A stretch of 64,000 nt of DNA from Bimuria novae-zelandiae CBS 107.79 (lineage: Eukaryota > Ascomycota > Dothideomycetes > Pleosporales > Didymosphaeriaceae). The notes below the pieces were generated by a model that was given only the letters and a program-made list of their open reading frames with translations, did no database searches and was not told the DNA's origin. Below are positions 10,809-22,200 of the stretch, piece after piece. The translations under genes and the position numbers were made by a program. Within the stretch, counting starts at the first letter, position 1, and each line of letters begins with the position of its first letter. The DNA lies in assembly GCA_010015655.1 (NCBI GenBank), contig ML976726.1:246919-310918 (forward strand). Direction: 5' to 3'.

Positions 10809-11834
10809 TGTTATAAGGGTTCTACGTACCTAAGCCTAGTCTAGGTTAGGGGAGGATAGGTTAAGGGAGAAGTACTTTATAAATATTTAGTAGTTAAAAG
10901 CTAAAGATAGCTACGAGGTAGGTTTTAAAAATAATTTAATTTTATAATAAATTATAAAATAACTAACTAGGAGATTTACTAATCTATTATAAAATATATA
11001 CTTATAGTATGTTAAGTTAACTACGAGGAGTAGGAGAAGTATAGAAAAATTATTAAACTATATACTATTTATCCTATTTCTTACTATTATTTAATTTATT
11101 ATTATAGTCCTGCTAAGCCTTTGTAGTCCCTTAGACTTTCGTAGTCCCTTAGACTTTCGTAGTCCCTTAGACTTTCGTAGTCCCTTAGACTTTCGTAGTC
11201 CCTTAGACTTTCGTAGTCCCTTAGTGTTACGACCACGAACCCCACAAGGATGAAGAAGCCAGACAATTACGCCAAGAGAGTAATTGTTAACAAAGTAGCA
11301 GAGTTAACGGGACCTAACGGGGCGCGGGGCAGCTTAGTCAGCAGTCACGTGACGAAGTCCCGTATAAAGGGAAGTCCTATGGGACTACCGTAGTCCCTGG
11401 GACTACAGGGCCTTGGCGGGACTACGAAGAAGGAATAGGCTAGTATATAGTGTGGCGACTTTCCTATTGTTGTTTCCTTCCTCGTAGTTAACTTATATAT
11501 CTTCTGTGCGAGTACGTTCTCCTATACAGACTAATAGTTATCTTATTTGTTATAAGATTAGATTTTCTAGCCGCGCTAAGTGTCGCATCAACTTGTACCA
11601 CTGAATAATCTGTGAAGCACCACGATACCTTACCGCCCTAACCCGGATCGGAACAAGGTGTGAGAGCCTCATAACACTTAGACTTCTTGTTTAGGTAGGA
11701 CTACATTACGTAACTACTAACCTAAGCTACCCCGCGTCTTCGTGTGTTCCCGCGACCTAGTTATTTTGCTAATAATTACTTTCTTAGCGTAATTGTCCAG
11801 TCTTCTTATTCCTGTGGGGTTTGTAATCGTAATA
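10809..11834 (-). repeat. 5' LTR of gypsy A, split by a solo LTR
   Basis: LTR of 569 bp once the nested element and one duplication copy are removed. Less RIP-mutated than the 3' LTR. It contains six copies of the 18-bp unit (about 11120-11224, the last cut by the insertion). It ends TAATA at 11834, followed by the target duplication GTAAT. Confidence 0.9.
11225..11676. mobile_element. Solo LTR nested in the 5' LTR of gypsy A (TSD CTTAG)
   Basis: 452 bp from TGTTACGACC to CTCATAACA, ends TGTTA/TAACA, flanked by CTTAG at 11220-11224 and 11677-11681. Composition is close to normal for the genome (for example CGGGGCGCGGGGCAGC) and there is little RIP. It landed in the 18-bp tandem array. It contains its own GGGACTAC/TAGTCCC motifs and a TATAAAGGG that could be a promoter TATA box. 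Internal region lost by LTR-LTR recombination. Confidence 0.9.
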
Positions 11835-12218
11835 GTAATCTTAGCTCCTTAGGTAATTACTTTAGCTAGAGGTTTATGAATATCTTTAAGCACTTATTTT
11901 AGGTTAAAAGAGAATAATCTAATTATAGACTATTTAGTTTTAATATTCCTATAGGTTAGCGCGCGATCTCTTATAGGGCTATAAAAATAAGTAAAGTGCT
12001 TTTTGCTAATAATGTCTACGCCTCCTAGGTTTAGTCGCTTAACTTATTCCTAGTACGCTGTTTTTAAGGACGCGAAAGGCCTAACGTTGTATAGCTATAG
12101 CTTATAAGAGGTATAAGAAGGCAGATAATATAAAATAATATTATTAGTAAAGTAAAACTCTAAAATTTTAAGCGTTTTGTGCGTTCTAAAGTCATTATAT
12201 ATTAGCACTCGTGGCTTT
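11835..12218 (-). pseudogene. Pogo-type DDE transposase, middle piece
   Basis: The piece of the transposase gene lying between the two gypsy elements. Read on the minus strand from 12218 it matches the family: KPRVLIYND (KPRVLICDG in active members), THKTLKILEF, LPSYTSYKL, LKTAY, GGVDIISKKHFT, YSPIRDRALTYRNIK, LFSFN. RIP stops are frequent. The second catalytic Asp of the DDE triad appears as Asn (ND for DG). The reading frame is continuous with both flanking pieces once each gypsy and one copy of its target duplication are removed. Confidence 0.88.
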
Positions 12219-12649
12219 TGTTAAATCCCAAAGGGGTAGCTGGTCCCAAAGGGCTAAGGTTAGTTCTCGGGCAAGAGTGTTAGTAATATAGGTAAGGGGT
12301 ATAGTAATAGCTTGCGCTTATTACTAAGGCGTTAGTATTAAAGGTGTGTATAGTATAATTAAATTAACAAGGTTGCTTCTTAGATCCAAACGATAGATTA
12401 ATAAATAGGTTAAACATAATATTAAAAGATTCCCATTGCGTTCCTATATAAATGACTAGTCCCATGGATCCCATAAGTCCCAGGAATCCTAAAGTCCCAT
12501 GTGCCAAGATACTTCTGGGACGCCTAATATTTCTAGGACGCGTGACTAAGTCACGTAATTTATAGCTAAGTTAGGAATCTTAGCTAGTCGTATAGATAAG
12601 TATCCTTACCCCGTCCTATATTATATTAGGATTTTAATAGATCCTAATA
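12219..12649 (-). repeat. 3' LTR of gypsy B
   Basis: 431 bp, TGTTA...TAATA (ancestrally TAACA). RIP-mutated throughout, in contrast to the outer part of the partner LTR at 24386-24580, which gives a direct before/after comparison. Adjacent purine tract (complement of 12650-12666) marks this as the 3' end. Confidence 0.92.
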
Positions 12650-12769
12650 TTAGCTCCCTCCTCTAGACTTAATATTTTTATAAGTTAACTACGTATAAAG
12701 CTACTTTCCTAATCTGCCTAATACTATTATTTATAAGCTAATTATCTTAAGTAAAATTACGTATTTATT

Positions 12770-13249
12770 ATAATTACCTATACGTACTACGCTAAAAAGT
12801 AATTACCCTACTAATTATCCTCGCTATACTTAAAGTGTATAAATTATAATTAGTATAGTAATTAAAAGTATAAGCTAAATAATATTCCTTTACTAAATTA
12901 TTTAAAAATTAATACTAAGTTAGAAAGATTAGAAAAGTTAGAGGCTAAAGAGGAGGTAAAACTTTAGGTAAAAAAAGAGCTCGCTTATGTAGCGCTCCTA
13001 CGTGCCTGTCTAGCACGAGAAAAGATAGCGCGTTTACGCAATTAGCGTAAAAAGTTACATTAAAAGAAACAAGAGTTATTTAATTATAGTATATCTACTA
13101 TAGATAAGTTAGAAGCCTTAGAGGCTTATAAGGAGCTAGCTTAGGCAGTAGTGTCTATTAATCTAGATACTACTTTAGGTGCTAAAGTAATAGACTAGTC
13201 TATTATCTAGTTAAAGCCTTCTTCTTCCGCTGTGTAGTATTTTCTTTAA
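12770..13249 (+). pseudogene. Antisense ORF of gypsy B: coiled-coil protein (RIP-stopped)
   Basis: Continuous plus-strand frame, opposite to gag-pol, between pol and the 3' LTR, broken only by TAG/TAA at former Gln codons. The clear part is strongly helical and charged: KLERLEKLEAKEE, KKELAYVALLRACLAREKIA, IDKLEALEAYKELA. Upstream, TYTYYAKK.LPY...YLKC could be a cluster of cysteines turned to Tyr. Position, orientation and layout match the antisense ORF of gypsy A, although the sequences differ. The start is uncertain and the function unknown. Confidence 0.5.
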
Positions 13250-13972
13250 GTAGTATTATATTATATGTCTCTTTTCCTTTAAAACTTTCTCGCGTTATTC
13301 TAGTATAGTAGTAGTAGTTATAAATTTTATTCTATACTTTCTTTAAGAACTATTAGTAGTTCTTATAAAGTTTAGATTTAGGTTCTTATATATTTTTTAA
13401 GTATAGGTATCCTTTCTACTTAACTAACTACTTTTATAAGAATTTATTATTTTAAAAGTCTTCTTATCTAACTTTTTTGTATTCTAAGAGTATTTTAACT
13501 TCGAATTTATTTTCTACTTCTAGCTAGTAATAGAAGGTTGTTTTAACTAGTATCTTAGGATCCGCAGGTTTAAGTTAGTTTATATAAAATACTAGGTGTA
13601 TTTTCGCGCCTAGTAGTAGTTGTAATTAGTAGTTAACTAATAATACTTATTTAATAAAAAAAATAGTCTAACTTTAATATAATTTAGTTTCTTATGCTTT
13701 TTCTTCTAGGTTTAAAGATTTTTTATAAGTAAATATGCTTTATCCCTCTTTTTTAGCTAAGGTGCCGTTTTTCTTTTTTTGTTTATATAGGAAATACTTT
13801 ACTATTAAGCTTTTTTAAGGGTTTCTTAGAGTTATGCATGTGTTTTCTTTATAGTTTCTACCATATTTATTACTTCTTCTATCTTAATTGCTGCAGGAAG
13901 TACTTAATTAAAGATATATAAGTGTCTTTTATAGTTTACGTAGAATAGTGTAAATCCTATTATTGCTAATAT

Positions 13973-14196
13973 TATTGAATCAAGGTCCCTCTGGTAGCAT
14001 GACTACCATGGATAACCGAGTAGGAGGAGGGACAAGGCGGGGTGGCTGCAACGTATTGTATTGACTATCCTATTATGTTATTCCTCTTCCGTGTAAACAG
14101 TAACGAGGACGCTACAGTCAGCCGTGCCTCCCTCACACAGTAGGCACTACGGCCCTTCCTTCCACCAACCTGGAATGAACCCACATATTCTCAACA
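13973..14196. mobile_element. Solo-LTR-like insertion in gypsy B (TSD AATAT)
   Basis: 224 bp from TATTGAATC to TCTCAACA. The ends are TGTTG...CAACA with one RIP change (TG to TA) at the left. Direct duplication AATAT at 13968-13972 and 14197-14201. Richer in GC than the flanks. On the minus strand it starts TGTTGAGAATATG, typical of Ty1/copia LTRs. Not the same sequence as the 223-bp piece at 9195. Confidence 0.82.
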
Positions 14197-14399
14197 AATA
14201 TCTTATTATTGTATGCCAACTATACTATTAATAATAAAGAAATCTAGTTATTCTTCTAGTTATTGCAGTAGATGTGTAGGTACGTTTTAATTATCTAATT
14301 CGTACATTCTGTCTAACCGTCGATCTGCGGATGATATGCTGTTAATAGTTTTAATTTTATTCTAATAAGCGCTATAAGTATTATCTAGTAGTTTAATAT

Positions 14400-16300
14400 A
14401 AAGAGTTTGTCTCTATTACTAATAATTGTCTTTAGAATACCGTAGTATTATATAAGTTAATCTAAGATAAGGAATGCAAGTTCCTTTACTATAGTTATTT
14501 TTTAATATAGTAGTAATTCTACATATTTAGTAAATTAGTAGATAATATTTAGTATTGTGTTATAATTAATTCCTATTACAGGATCTTTTAATTTTAGTAA
14601 TCTTATAATAATATCTATAGTAATGTCTTCTTATAGTATAACTAGTATTTAGATTACTTGCATTTCTCTATACTTAAGATATATTACGTGCGTATTGCAT
14701 TAGCAATCTACACATTTACGGATATATATAGTTACTACTTTTTTAATTCCTTTAAAGCTGTAGTTCCGCTAGATAAGTTCTATTATCTTTCTAATACTTA
14801 GGTGTCCGTACACTAGGTTATCATAGTATTATTATATAATCTCTATCTATAGTTCCTTAGGTACCTTTCGTGTAAGTACGAGGAGTTAATTAAGTTTAGC
14901 TATTAATTCTAAGAAACTATTAAGGTTCTATTATAATATTATAGAGTGTGTTTTAACCTTTTCTTCTTTATTATTTATTTTACTAAAAGTATCTGCTCGT
15001 CTGTTTTCTTTGCTTAAGGTATATATAATTTTAAATTTATACTATCTTAGTATTTCTAATTATCTTGCTTATTATTAGGTTAGGTCTTTTTTAGTCGTAA
15101 AGCGTATAAGGTTCTTATAATTTATAAAAATTATAAGTTCTAAGTAGCTATGTGCATAGATCCTTTAGTATTTTATAGCTTTTACTATTGCTAGTAGTTC
15201 TTTATTATGTACTTTGTATCGTGACTCTTCTAGTGTGAACTTATGTACGTAGTATGCGATCGGGTGCTATTTGCCATTCTTTTCTTGCTTTGCGCATGCT
15301 CTAACCGCCAAGTCGCTTATATTTATTTTAATACGTAATAGTTTGTTGCTTTAAAAATGCATAAGGACTAGTAGGGTAATATATACTTCTTATAGTGTTT
15401 TAAATACTTGTTTGCATTTTTTTTATCTAGTTAAAGGGTCTATCTTTCTTTATAAGGTTCGTGAATAGTAGTGTAATCCTTAAGTAGTCCGTGATAAATT
15501 ATCTATTAAATCTAGTAAATCTAAGAAAAGCTTATAATTTTTTAAAATTAATAAGTATATTCTACTTTCTTACTTCCTTAATTTTTAAAGGGCTTACCTT
15601 AATACCTTTAGTATTAATAACATGTCCTAGAAACTCTAGTTCCGTAATATAGAATTTATATTTCTTAAGTTTTAATTATCAATTACCGCTATTTAGTGCT
15701 TATAGTACTATTCATATATAGTATACATAATACTTTTCTCGCTAGAGAATATTAGGATGTTATTAAGATAAGTAACTATAAATATATTAAAGTAGTTTCT
15801 TAGTAAATTATTAATCATTACTTAAAATGTTGCTAGTACGTTTGTAAGTCTAAAGGACATAACTTAGTATTTAAATAGTTTATATTAGGTTTAAAAGGCT
15901 GTCTTCCACTTATTACTTACTACTATTTATATAAGGTGGTATCTGTCTTATAGGTTGAATTGTGTGAATATCCTTGCTCGTCCTAGTCTGTCTCGAGATT
16001 CTTATATATTTAATAGTAGGTATTTATTTTTAATTATTATATTATTTAGCTTCTTGTAGTTAATATATAGACGTTGTGTTCTGTCCTTCTTTATAGTAAA
16101 TATTAAGGGTAATATAGTTAGCGATTCTAATTTGTATATCTATTACCTTTTAAAAGCTTTCTTTAGGAATTCGCGTGTTTATTAGAGTTCTTTTTCGCTC
16201 TAGCTATATAGTAGTCTAAAGGATGGCGTTTTTCCCTCTTTAAGAATAATGCGATAATCTTAGTATATATACTTAAGAAGGGCTTTTGCTCCTTTCTTTT
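14400..16300 (-). pseudogene. Gypsy B pol remnant
   Basis: Minus-strand polyprotein remnant with approximate limits: integrase core near 14470-14560, RNase H near 15110-15180, RT near 15700-15910. The RT catalytic box reads TYLNNILIFSSE (about 15740-15775); both aspartates are Asn through CA-to-TA changes, as in gypsy A. Dense stop codons; inactive. Confidence 0.78.
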
Positions 16301-18823
16301 CTTAAAATAAATAACTCTATTATTTATATTTATTAGGGATATTAAGGGGTGTGCTATTTCCTTTATACTTACGCTTTATAACCTAGTAGTTCTTGCTAGC
16401 GTCTACTAAGTTAATTTTATATTTATTAACTTCTAGTCGCGAGACTATATTATTAATAGCTCTTTTATTTACTATTATGCTTTATAGATGCGTAAGCCTT
16501 ACTTAAAATATATAGTTACAGTGCTTAAAGGATAGCATTTATTTCTTTTAGTTAATTATAGAGTTATGCTTCCTTAACTAGGGTAATTTTAAAATTACAT
16601 TATAGTTAGCTTTCTTAATAATATTAAGGATAATTAATTCCTAGTATCTATTAATTATAAGGATAGTTTTAATCTTATATTTAATTATTGCTTTGTCGGG
16701 CATTAGTTATCTATTCGCGATATAGATAGTATAGGGCATAGCCTTCTTGCGCTTATAGAGTCCTACTCTATTAAGTGCTTTTCTTAATACATAGCTTTCC
16801 TGTGCTCCTAAGTCTAGCATAGCTTTTATTTATATTTTTTAAGCTATACTAGTAGCTTAATTAATACTTAACTATTAGTAATATTTACTTTTTTAAAGGC
16901 GTCTTCCTGCCTAAGCCTAGGTCTAAAAAAGACACTTTCTTTATTACTAGCTTTATAGGTTTAAGGTATCCTTCTTTGTTCTTCTCCTAAGGCTACTACT
17001 AGGCCTTTTTTAGGGAAGCTTTACTATTTTCTTCCTTTATTACTAATTTAATGCTAAGGGTCGAAGTCCCTTTTAGTATATAATTAAATTTATACTCTTT
17101 TATTTATTTCTTATATTTTTTATAGTTAAGGTGTAAGCATGTTTGCTATATATCTAACGCGTATTTTTTATTAACTAGTAGTAATATTACTTAGTTTATT
17201 ACCTAGTTAAAGTATAAAAAGTATTATATTTTGCGTTTATCCTATAAATAAACCTCGCAGTTAGTAATAAGGTAGTTAAACTACTCCCATTTATATTAGC
17301 AATATATTTAGAGAAAGTAGCTATATTCCTTAGCTTAGTAATAAAAGTTATATTAATTCTCTCTATAGAGGGTCTATCGTAGAGAACCGTGCGTAGGGTT
17401 ATAGTGGTCTAGGTCGTACTATAGTTTATAGTTTAAGTTTTCGTTTAGATATTTCTTTTTAAAGTCTTTATAGGCATAGTAATAGTCCGCTATTTTACGT
17501 ACTGTTTTACTAACTAGATTAGGTTAGTAAATATAGTAAAATGCTACTATATAGTTTTATTATTTTATTACTATAAAGCTAAAGTCCCTTTTCCTTAATT
17601 AGTATTCTTCTAAGAAGTCGAAAACGTTTGTTATTTTATTAGTAATAGGTTTATTCTAGCTAAGGTAAGGTATAAGAGATTAAGGTATTAGCTCTTTCTG
17701 TTTTTTATCTAAACCTTCATATATATTCTTGTATAGTTATAAGTTAGGTAACCCTAATTGTTCTAATTCTATATTATAGATGTTAATCTATTTAATAGCG
17801 TTTACTACTTATTATTTTTTATTAGTTATTTCTTCCTTATTAATAGTTAGTATATTTAGCTGTCTAGTAATCTTGTTCTTAGATCTGCAGTTCCTGGCTA
17901 TGTAGCCTAGTTTGCCATATATATAGTAAAGTCGTGCCCTGGTCCCTTGCTTATAGGTTCTATTTAGGATATATCCTTATTTAGGCTTATAGAAGCTTTT
18001 TGCCTTTCCTATTCTTTTTTCTATTACGTTAACTTAATAGTACTAGGTTTCTTCTATTAGTTAGTAACTATAATTAGTTTAGTTTTTATGCTATAACTAA
18101 TGCTTAGAGTTGTAATAGTTATCTTTTATTATAAGTAGTCTATAACCTTTCTTACTTTAGTTCTAGCGTAGGTCTCGTTCTAGTTTACACTATTTATTAT
18201 TAATTTAAGTTACTTCTATTATAAGTTCCTTTAAAATATTAGTTTTTACTCCGCTACGTAATAGTTCTTCGCGTATATATTATTTTAATCCTTTTTAGAA
18301 TGTAGTTATAAGACTATTATTATTTTAGGTAATTTAATTTGCGTTCTTACAGAATTGGGATTTACATCTAGCTACTAAATAAGTTTATTTAAGTTATTAA
18401 ATACTTTATTTGGCGATAGCTTTCTAGTTAGTAATTTTAAAGTATTATTTAACCTTAGTAAAAAAGGTATTATAATTTTTATAATTTTATTTATAGCGTC
18501 GCCTTCTATATTAGCTCTAGCTAGGTATTAGTTAACGTAAGGACAAATCTACTTAAAAATATCTTCCTTTATATAGATAAAGGCAAATATAGTTTTATTT
18601 ATATCTTCTTATTCTTTCTTTATTCTATAAAAGTATATGTTAAGTTATAAGATCTATAGTTCCGTGTAATTACGTTTACTATAGAAGAAGTTAAGCTTCT
18701 TATAAAAGCTCTTTATTTCTTTAGTAGCTTTAGTAATGCCTATTTTATTAAGAGTATCTATTTATATATCTATTATATTAGTAAAAAAGGTATCGTTAAC
18801 GCTCATGTTAAGGGTGTTTAAAA

Positions 18824-19059
18824 TATTAAATCCTAAAGGGGTAGCTAGTTCTAAAGGGCTAAGGTTACTTCTTAGGTAAGAGTATTAGTAATATAAATAA
18901 GGGGTGTAGTAATAGCTTATGCTTATTACTAGGGCGTTAGTATTAAAGGTGTGTATAGTATAATTAAATTAACAAGGTTGCTTCTCAGATCCAAACGATT
19001 GATTAATAAACAGGTTAAATACAATGTTAAAAGATTCCCATCGCGTTCCTATATACATG
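18824..19059 (-). repeat. 5' LTR of gypsy B, inner part
   Basis: First 236 bp of the split LTR, moderately RIP-mutated (TATTAAATCCTAAAGG for TGTTAAATCCCAAAGG). It ends in ACATG (19055-19059), the left copy of the copia target duplication. The rest of this LTR is at 24386-24580. Confidence 0.9.
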
Positions 19060-19286
19060 TATCAGATTTGAGGATAATCTTGATGAGATCGAATAAATAA
19101 TTAATTAAAAGGTGTATTGATGCTGCTGTGTCTCTGTAGAAGCTACTACTATAAGTATATATATATATTAGCTAGATAACATATAATAGCCCAAAGGCTA
19201 TTAGATAATTATATAATAAATTAGGTCTCCTTAGGGTATAGGCGCGCTAATCACCTTGCTAGCGTAAAGGACTATATAATTAGACG
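19060..19286 (-). repeat. 3' LTR of the copia element
   Basis: 227 bp; RIP changes along its whole second half (for example AGACTATCTATTAG-type AT-rich sequence after the LTR), unlike the matching part of the other LTR. The last base differs (G against A). Confidence 0.85.
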
Positions 19287-22200
19287 CATCCCCTTAGCTT
19301 GGGCTTTATTCTTAAGCTAGAGACTATCTATTAGTAAGTTAATAGACTTATCCTTTATAGTTTAATTTTAAAAGCCTCTATCTATTGCTATAGCTTAAGT
19401 AGGTTAACTTTTTTATTTATAATCCTATCCTTAATTTCTATAAGTCCTAATTTATTTAGAAACCTGCTCTACTTATTAGCTAGTAAGGCCTTTATAAGCC
19501 TATCTATAATTATATCCTCTAAACGTTAATAGTCTACTTTAATTATCTTTAATATAACCTCTTATCTTAGCTAGTGATTATAGATATTTATATAACAGAG
19601 CTTAGTCTATAGCTTAGTAAACTTTTTAGTAATAAGTTAGATTATTTGCTAATTATTATAATTAATTGTAATAAGGAAATCACTAAAGTTAATCTTTAAC
19701 TCTTTTAGTAATTATAAGGTAAATAAAGCTTCTTTAGCCACTTACGAGAGAGCCAGTAATTTAGCCTCTATAGTTAATATAGTAACTATATCTTACTTAT
19801 TTACTTTCTAGGCAATTAGCCTACTAAATAGCTTAATAATATATCTTTATAAACTCTTGTAATTAAGCGTATTATTAGTAAAAAATATATTACTTGCTAC
19901 TTCTAAAGTATTTACACCTCTAAGCTAAAGACCTAGTAATCTAGTATTAGTAAGGTAGAAGAAAACTTAGTTAGTAGCTACTTAGTAGTTTTTACTTAAG
20001 TTTATTAAGAATTATAATATTTAAGAACTTATAAAGGTAATATCTAATTACGTAATTACTATAACGTAGAGAATTAATTCTATCTTTTACTAATATTAAT
20101 TAATTTTAGCCTAGCTAGCGAATCTAATTCGTAGAAGTAGTTTAGTTACTGCTATAAGTATTTCGTGTTATATTTTATGTTACTTAATAAGGTGTAAGAT
20201 CTTATTAATATATAAGGCCTATAAAAGCTAGATCTTTCTATTTAGACGGTCCCTAATAATTTTAATTCTTAGGAACCACTATAGGTCCTTCCTGCTAGTA
20301 ATAAAAAACTTAGTATATATTTTTAATATAGTATCGTTAGCTGCTTGCTTTTAATCTTTATAATATATAATAATAATATCGTCTATATAAAAAAGATAAT
20401 AACGCCGTCTTTAATTAGATAGCATAGCTCGTAAGGGACTGTAGTAAAGCCTATATTGCGGAGTACGGTTGTAAACTCTCTCTGCCAAAGCAATGGGGAG
20501 ATGCGCAGTCTATAAAGTGCTTTATATAGCTATAGGATTGTCCCTGCTCGCGAGTAGCCGCGAGGTATTCTTATGTAGATTTCTCTATCGAGCTTTGCAT
20601 GTACAAAGGCATTTGTGACGTCGTATTAAATTAGCTCTAGGTCGAAACGAGCTGCTATGGCTATAAGCATGCGAAACGATCGCCCTGCTAGTGTTATAGT
20701 ATAGGTTTCTTATAAGATAAGGTGCCGCTATTAATTGCCTTACACCACTAACCTAGCTTTACACTTTTGTAATTAATAGTACTTATTAAACTTATAAGTA
20801 TACACCTATATATAGTTAAGGATTTAATAACCTACTACTTTTACTAGAGCAATAGCAACCTTACTCTAAGACTTTATTTTCTTATAGCTCTATAAATAGG
20901 ATTACTTAGCTTCCTTTTATATATCGTAAAAAGGGTGATCCTCGAGCTTATTTTAGTATATAGGTAGCTCTAGTAGCACGCTCTAATGCGGCTTCTTACC
21001 TGCTATAATTATACGTTAAAGCTAGGCCTTATTAAGAGTCTTACTATTATATTTACCTACGCTGCTAGCTTTAGTGTCTACTATAAAAGTAGTAGCCTAT
21101 AGGCTTATTTGTAATTACCCTATTTATAGTACTAGAAATAGTTTAAGTTAATTAGCTTTTACTATTAATTATATAAGGAGTGCAACTAGTAGTAGTGTTA
21201 ATAAAAGTATTAAATAATTATAACTAACCTTCTTATTTTACTTATATTTTAGACCCCTTTTAGTCTCTTCCTTTAGTGTCTTAGTAATTATTTCGTCCTC
21301 GTAAAAGGATTCCGTGACTTAATTCTAGTAAGGTAAGGGAGGTAGTTTTACTAATTATACCTAGGCTACTATCTCGTCTAGTATACTATATATAAGATTA
21401 TTTATTAGGTCTTTAGTCTTACCTAAGAACATAGTATTTTTATTAAAAATAATATTATAAGTGCTAATTATCTTTATAAGTAATAGAATTTAGATTCTTT
21501 AGATATTAGTTAATTAGTAGCTAATAAGGTAGCTAATCTATGCTTTAAGGTTAAGCCTCTAGAGTCTACTCTTGCCGTGTTTTATATTATTAGTTATAAT
21601 AAAAGCTTTATAGCTATATATTTTTAGGTAAGCTTAATAAGGCTTCCTTAGTTAAGTAACAACGCTATTTTAAAATACTACTATTATAAAGAATACTTTG
21701 TATAGTAATTACTATTAATTAGCGTAGTTTAGCGTTTAATTATAAAGGTATATAGTCACTTAAACAATCTTAGGCTATATTTACTAAGATAAATTTAAAT
21801 TAAGGCGTATTACGTAAGCTTTCTTCTTAATTACGCCCCTTAAGTATTTAGCTCCTTTATTTTATACTTAGGTATTAGGTACTAAAGGCTTAATTCTAAT
21901 GCCTTACGTTAAGCACTACTTCTTAACGTTTACCTTAATAGAGAAGATCTTATTATTAGATTTAATAACTTCTACTATAACGCTAAATTATACTTTTATA
22001 AATAGTATAAAAGTGCTTAGTAGTTTAATAATAAAACGTGCTAGGCAGTTATCCTTAAAGTAAAAGTTTTATATAAATTTAAAAAATTAATTAATTACTA
22101 GTATCTAGCTCTTTTCTCCTGTTAAGCTATCTACTTTATAGTTGTAAAAGTCTATTATAACTTACTTACTAGGGCCTTTAGTTAGTTCCCTAGCTTGCTA

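Larger units (their letters stand above)
3676..11834 (-). mobile_element. Ty3/gypsy retrotransposon A (full length, RIP-mutated)
   Basis: LTRs at 3676-4208 and 10809-11834 (the latter interrupted by a solo LTR) share the TGTTA start, body and TAATA end (ancestrally TAACA). The target duplication GTAAT is at 3671-3675 and 11835-11839. Pol remnants read on the minus strand: integrase core with VVVDRLTKIAKF near 6091-6147, reverse transcriptase with KTVFR...VIPFRL near 7425-7520, and a catalytic box now YLNN instead of YLDD at about 7384-7401. Gag would lie at about 9500-10750. A polypurine tract (complement of 4473-4486) confirms that 3676-4208 is the 3' LTR. The element also carries an antisense ORF (4620-5069) and insertions at 4209-4465, 9195-9417 and 11225-11676. 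Transcription would run right to left. Confidence 0.92.
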
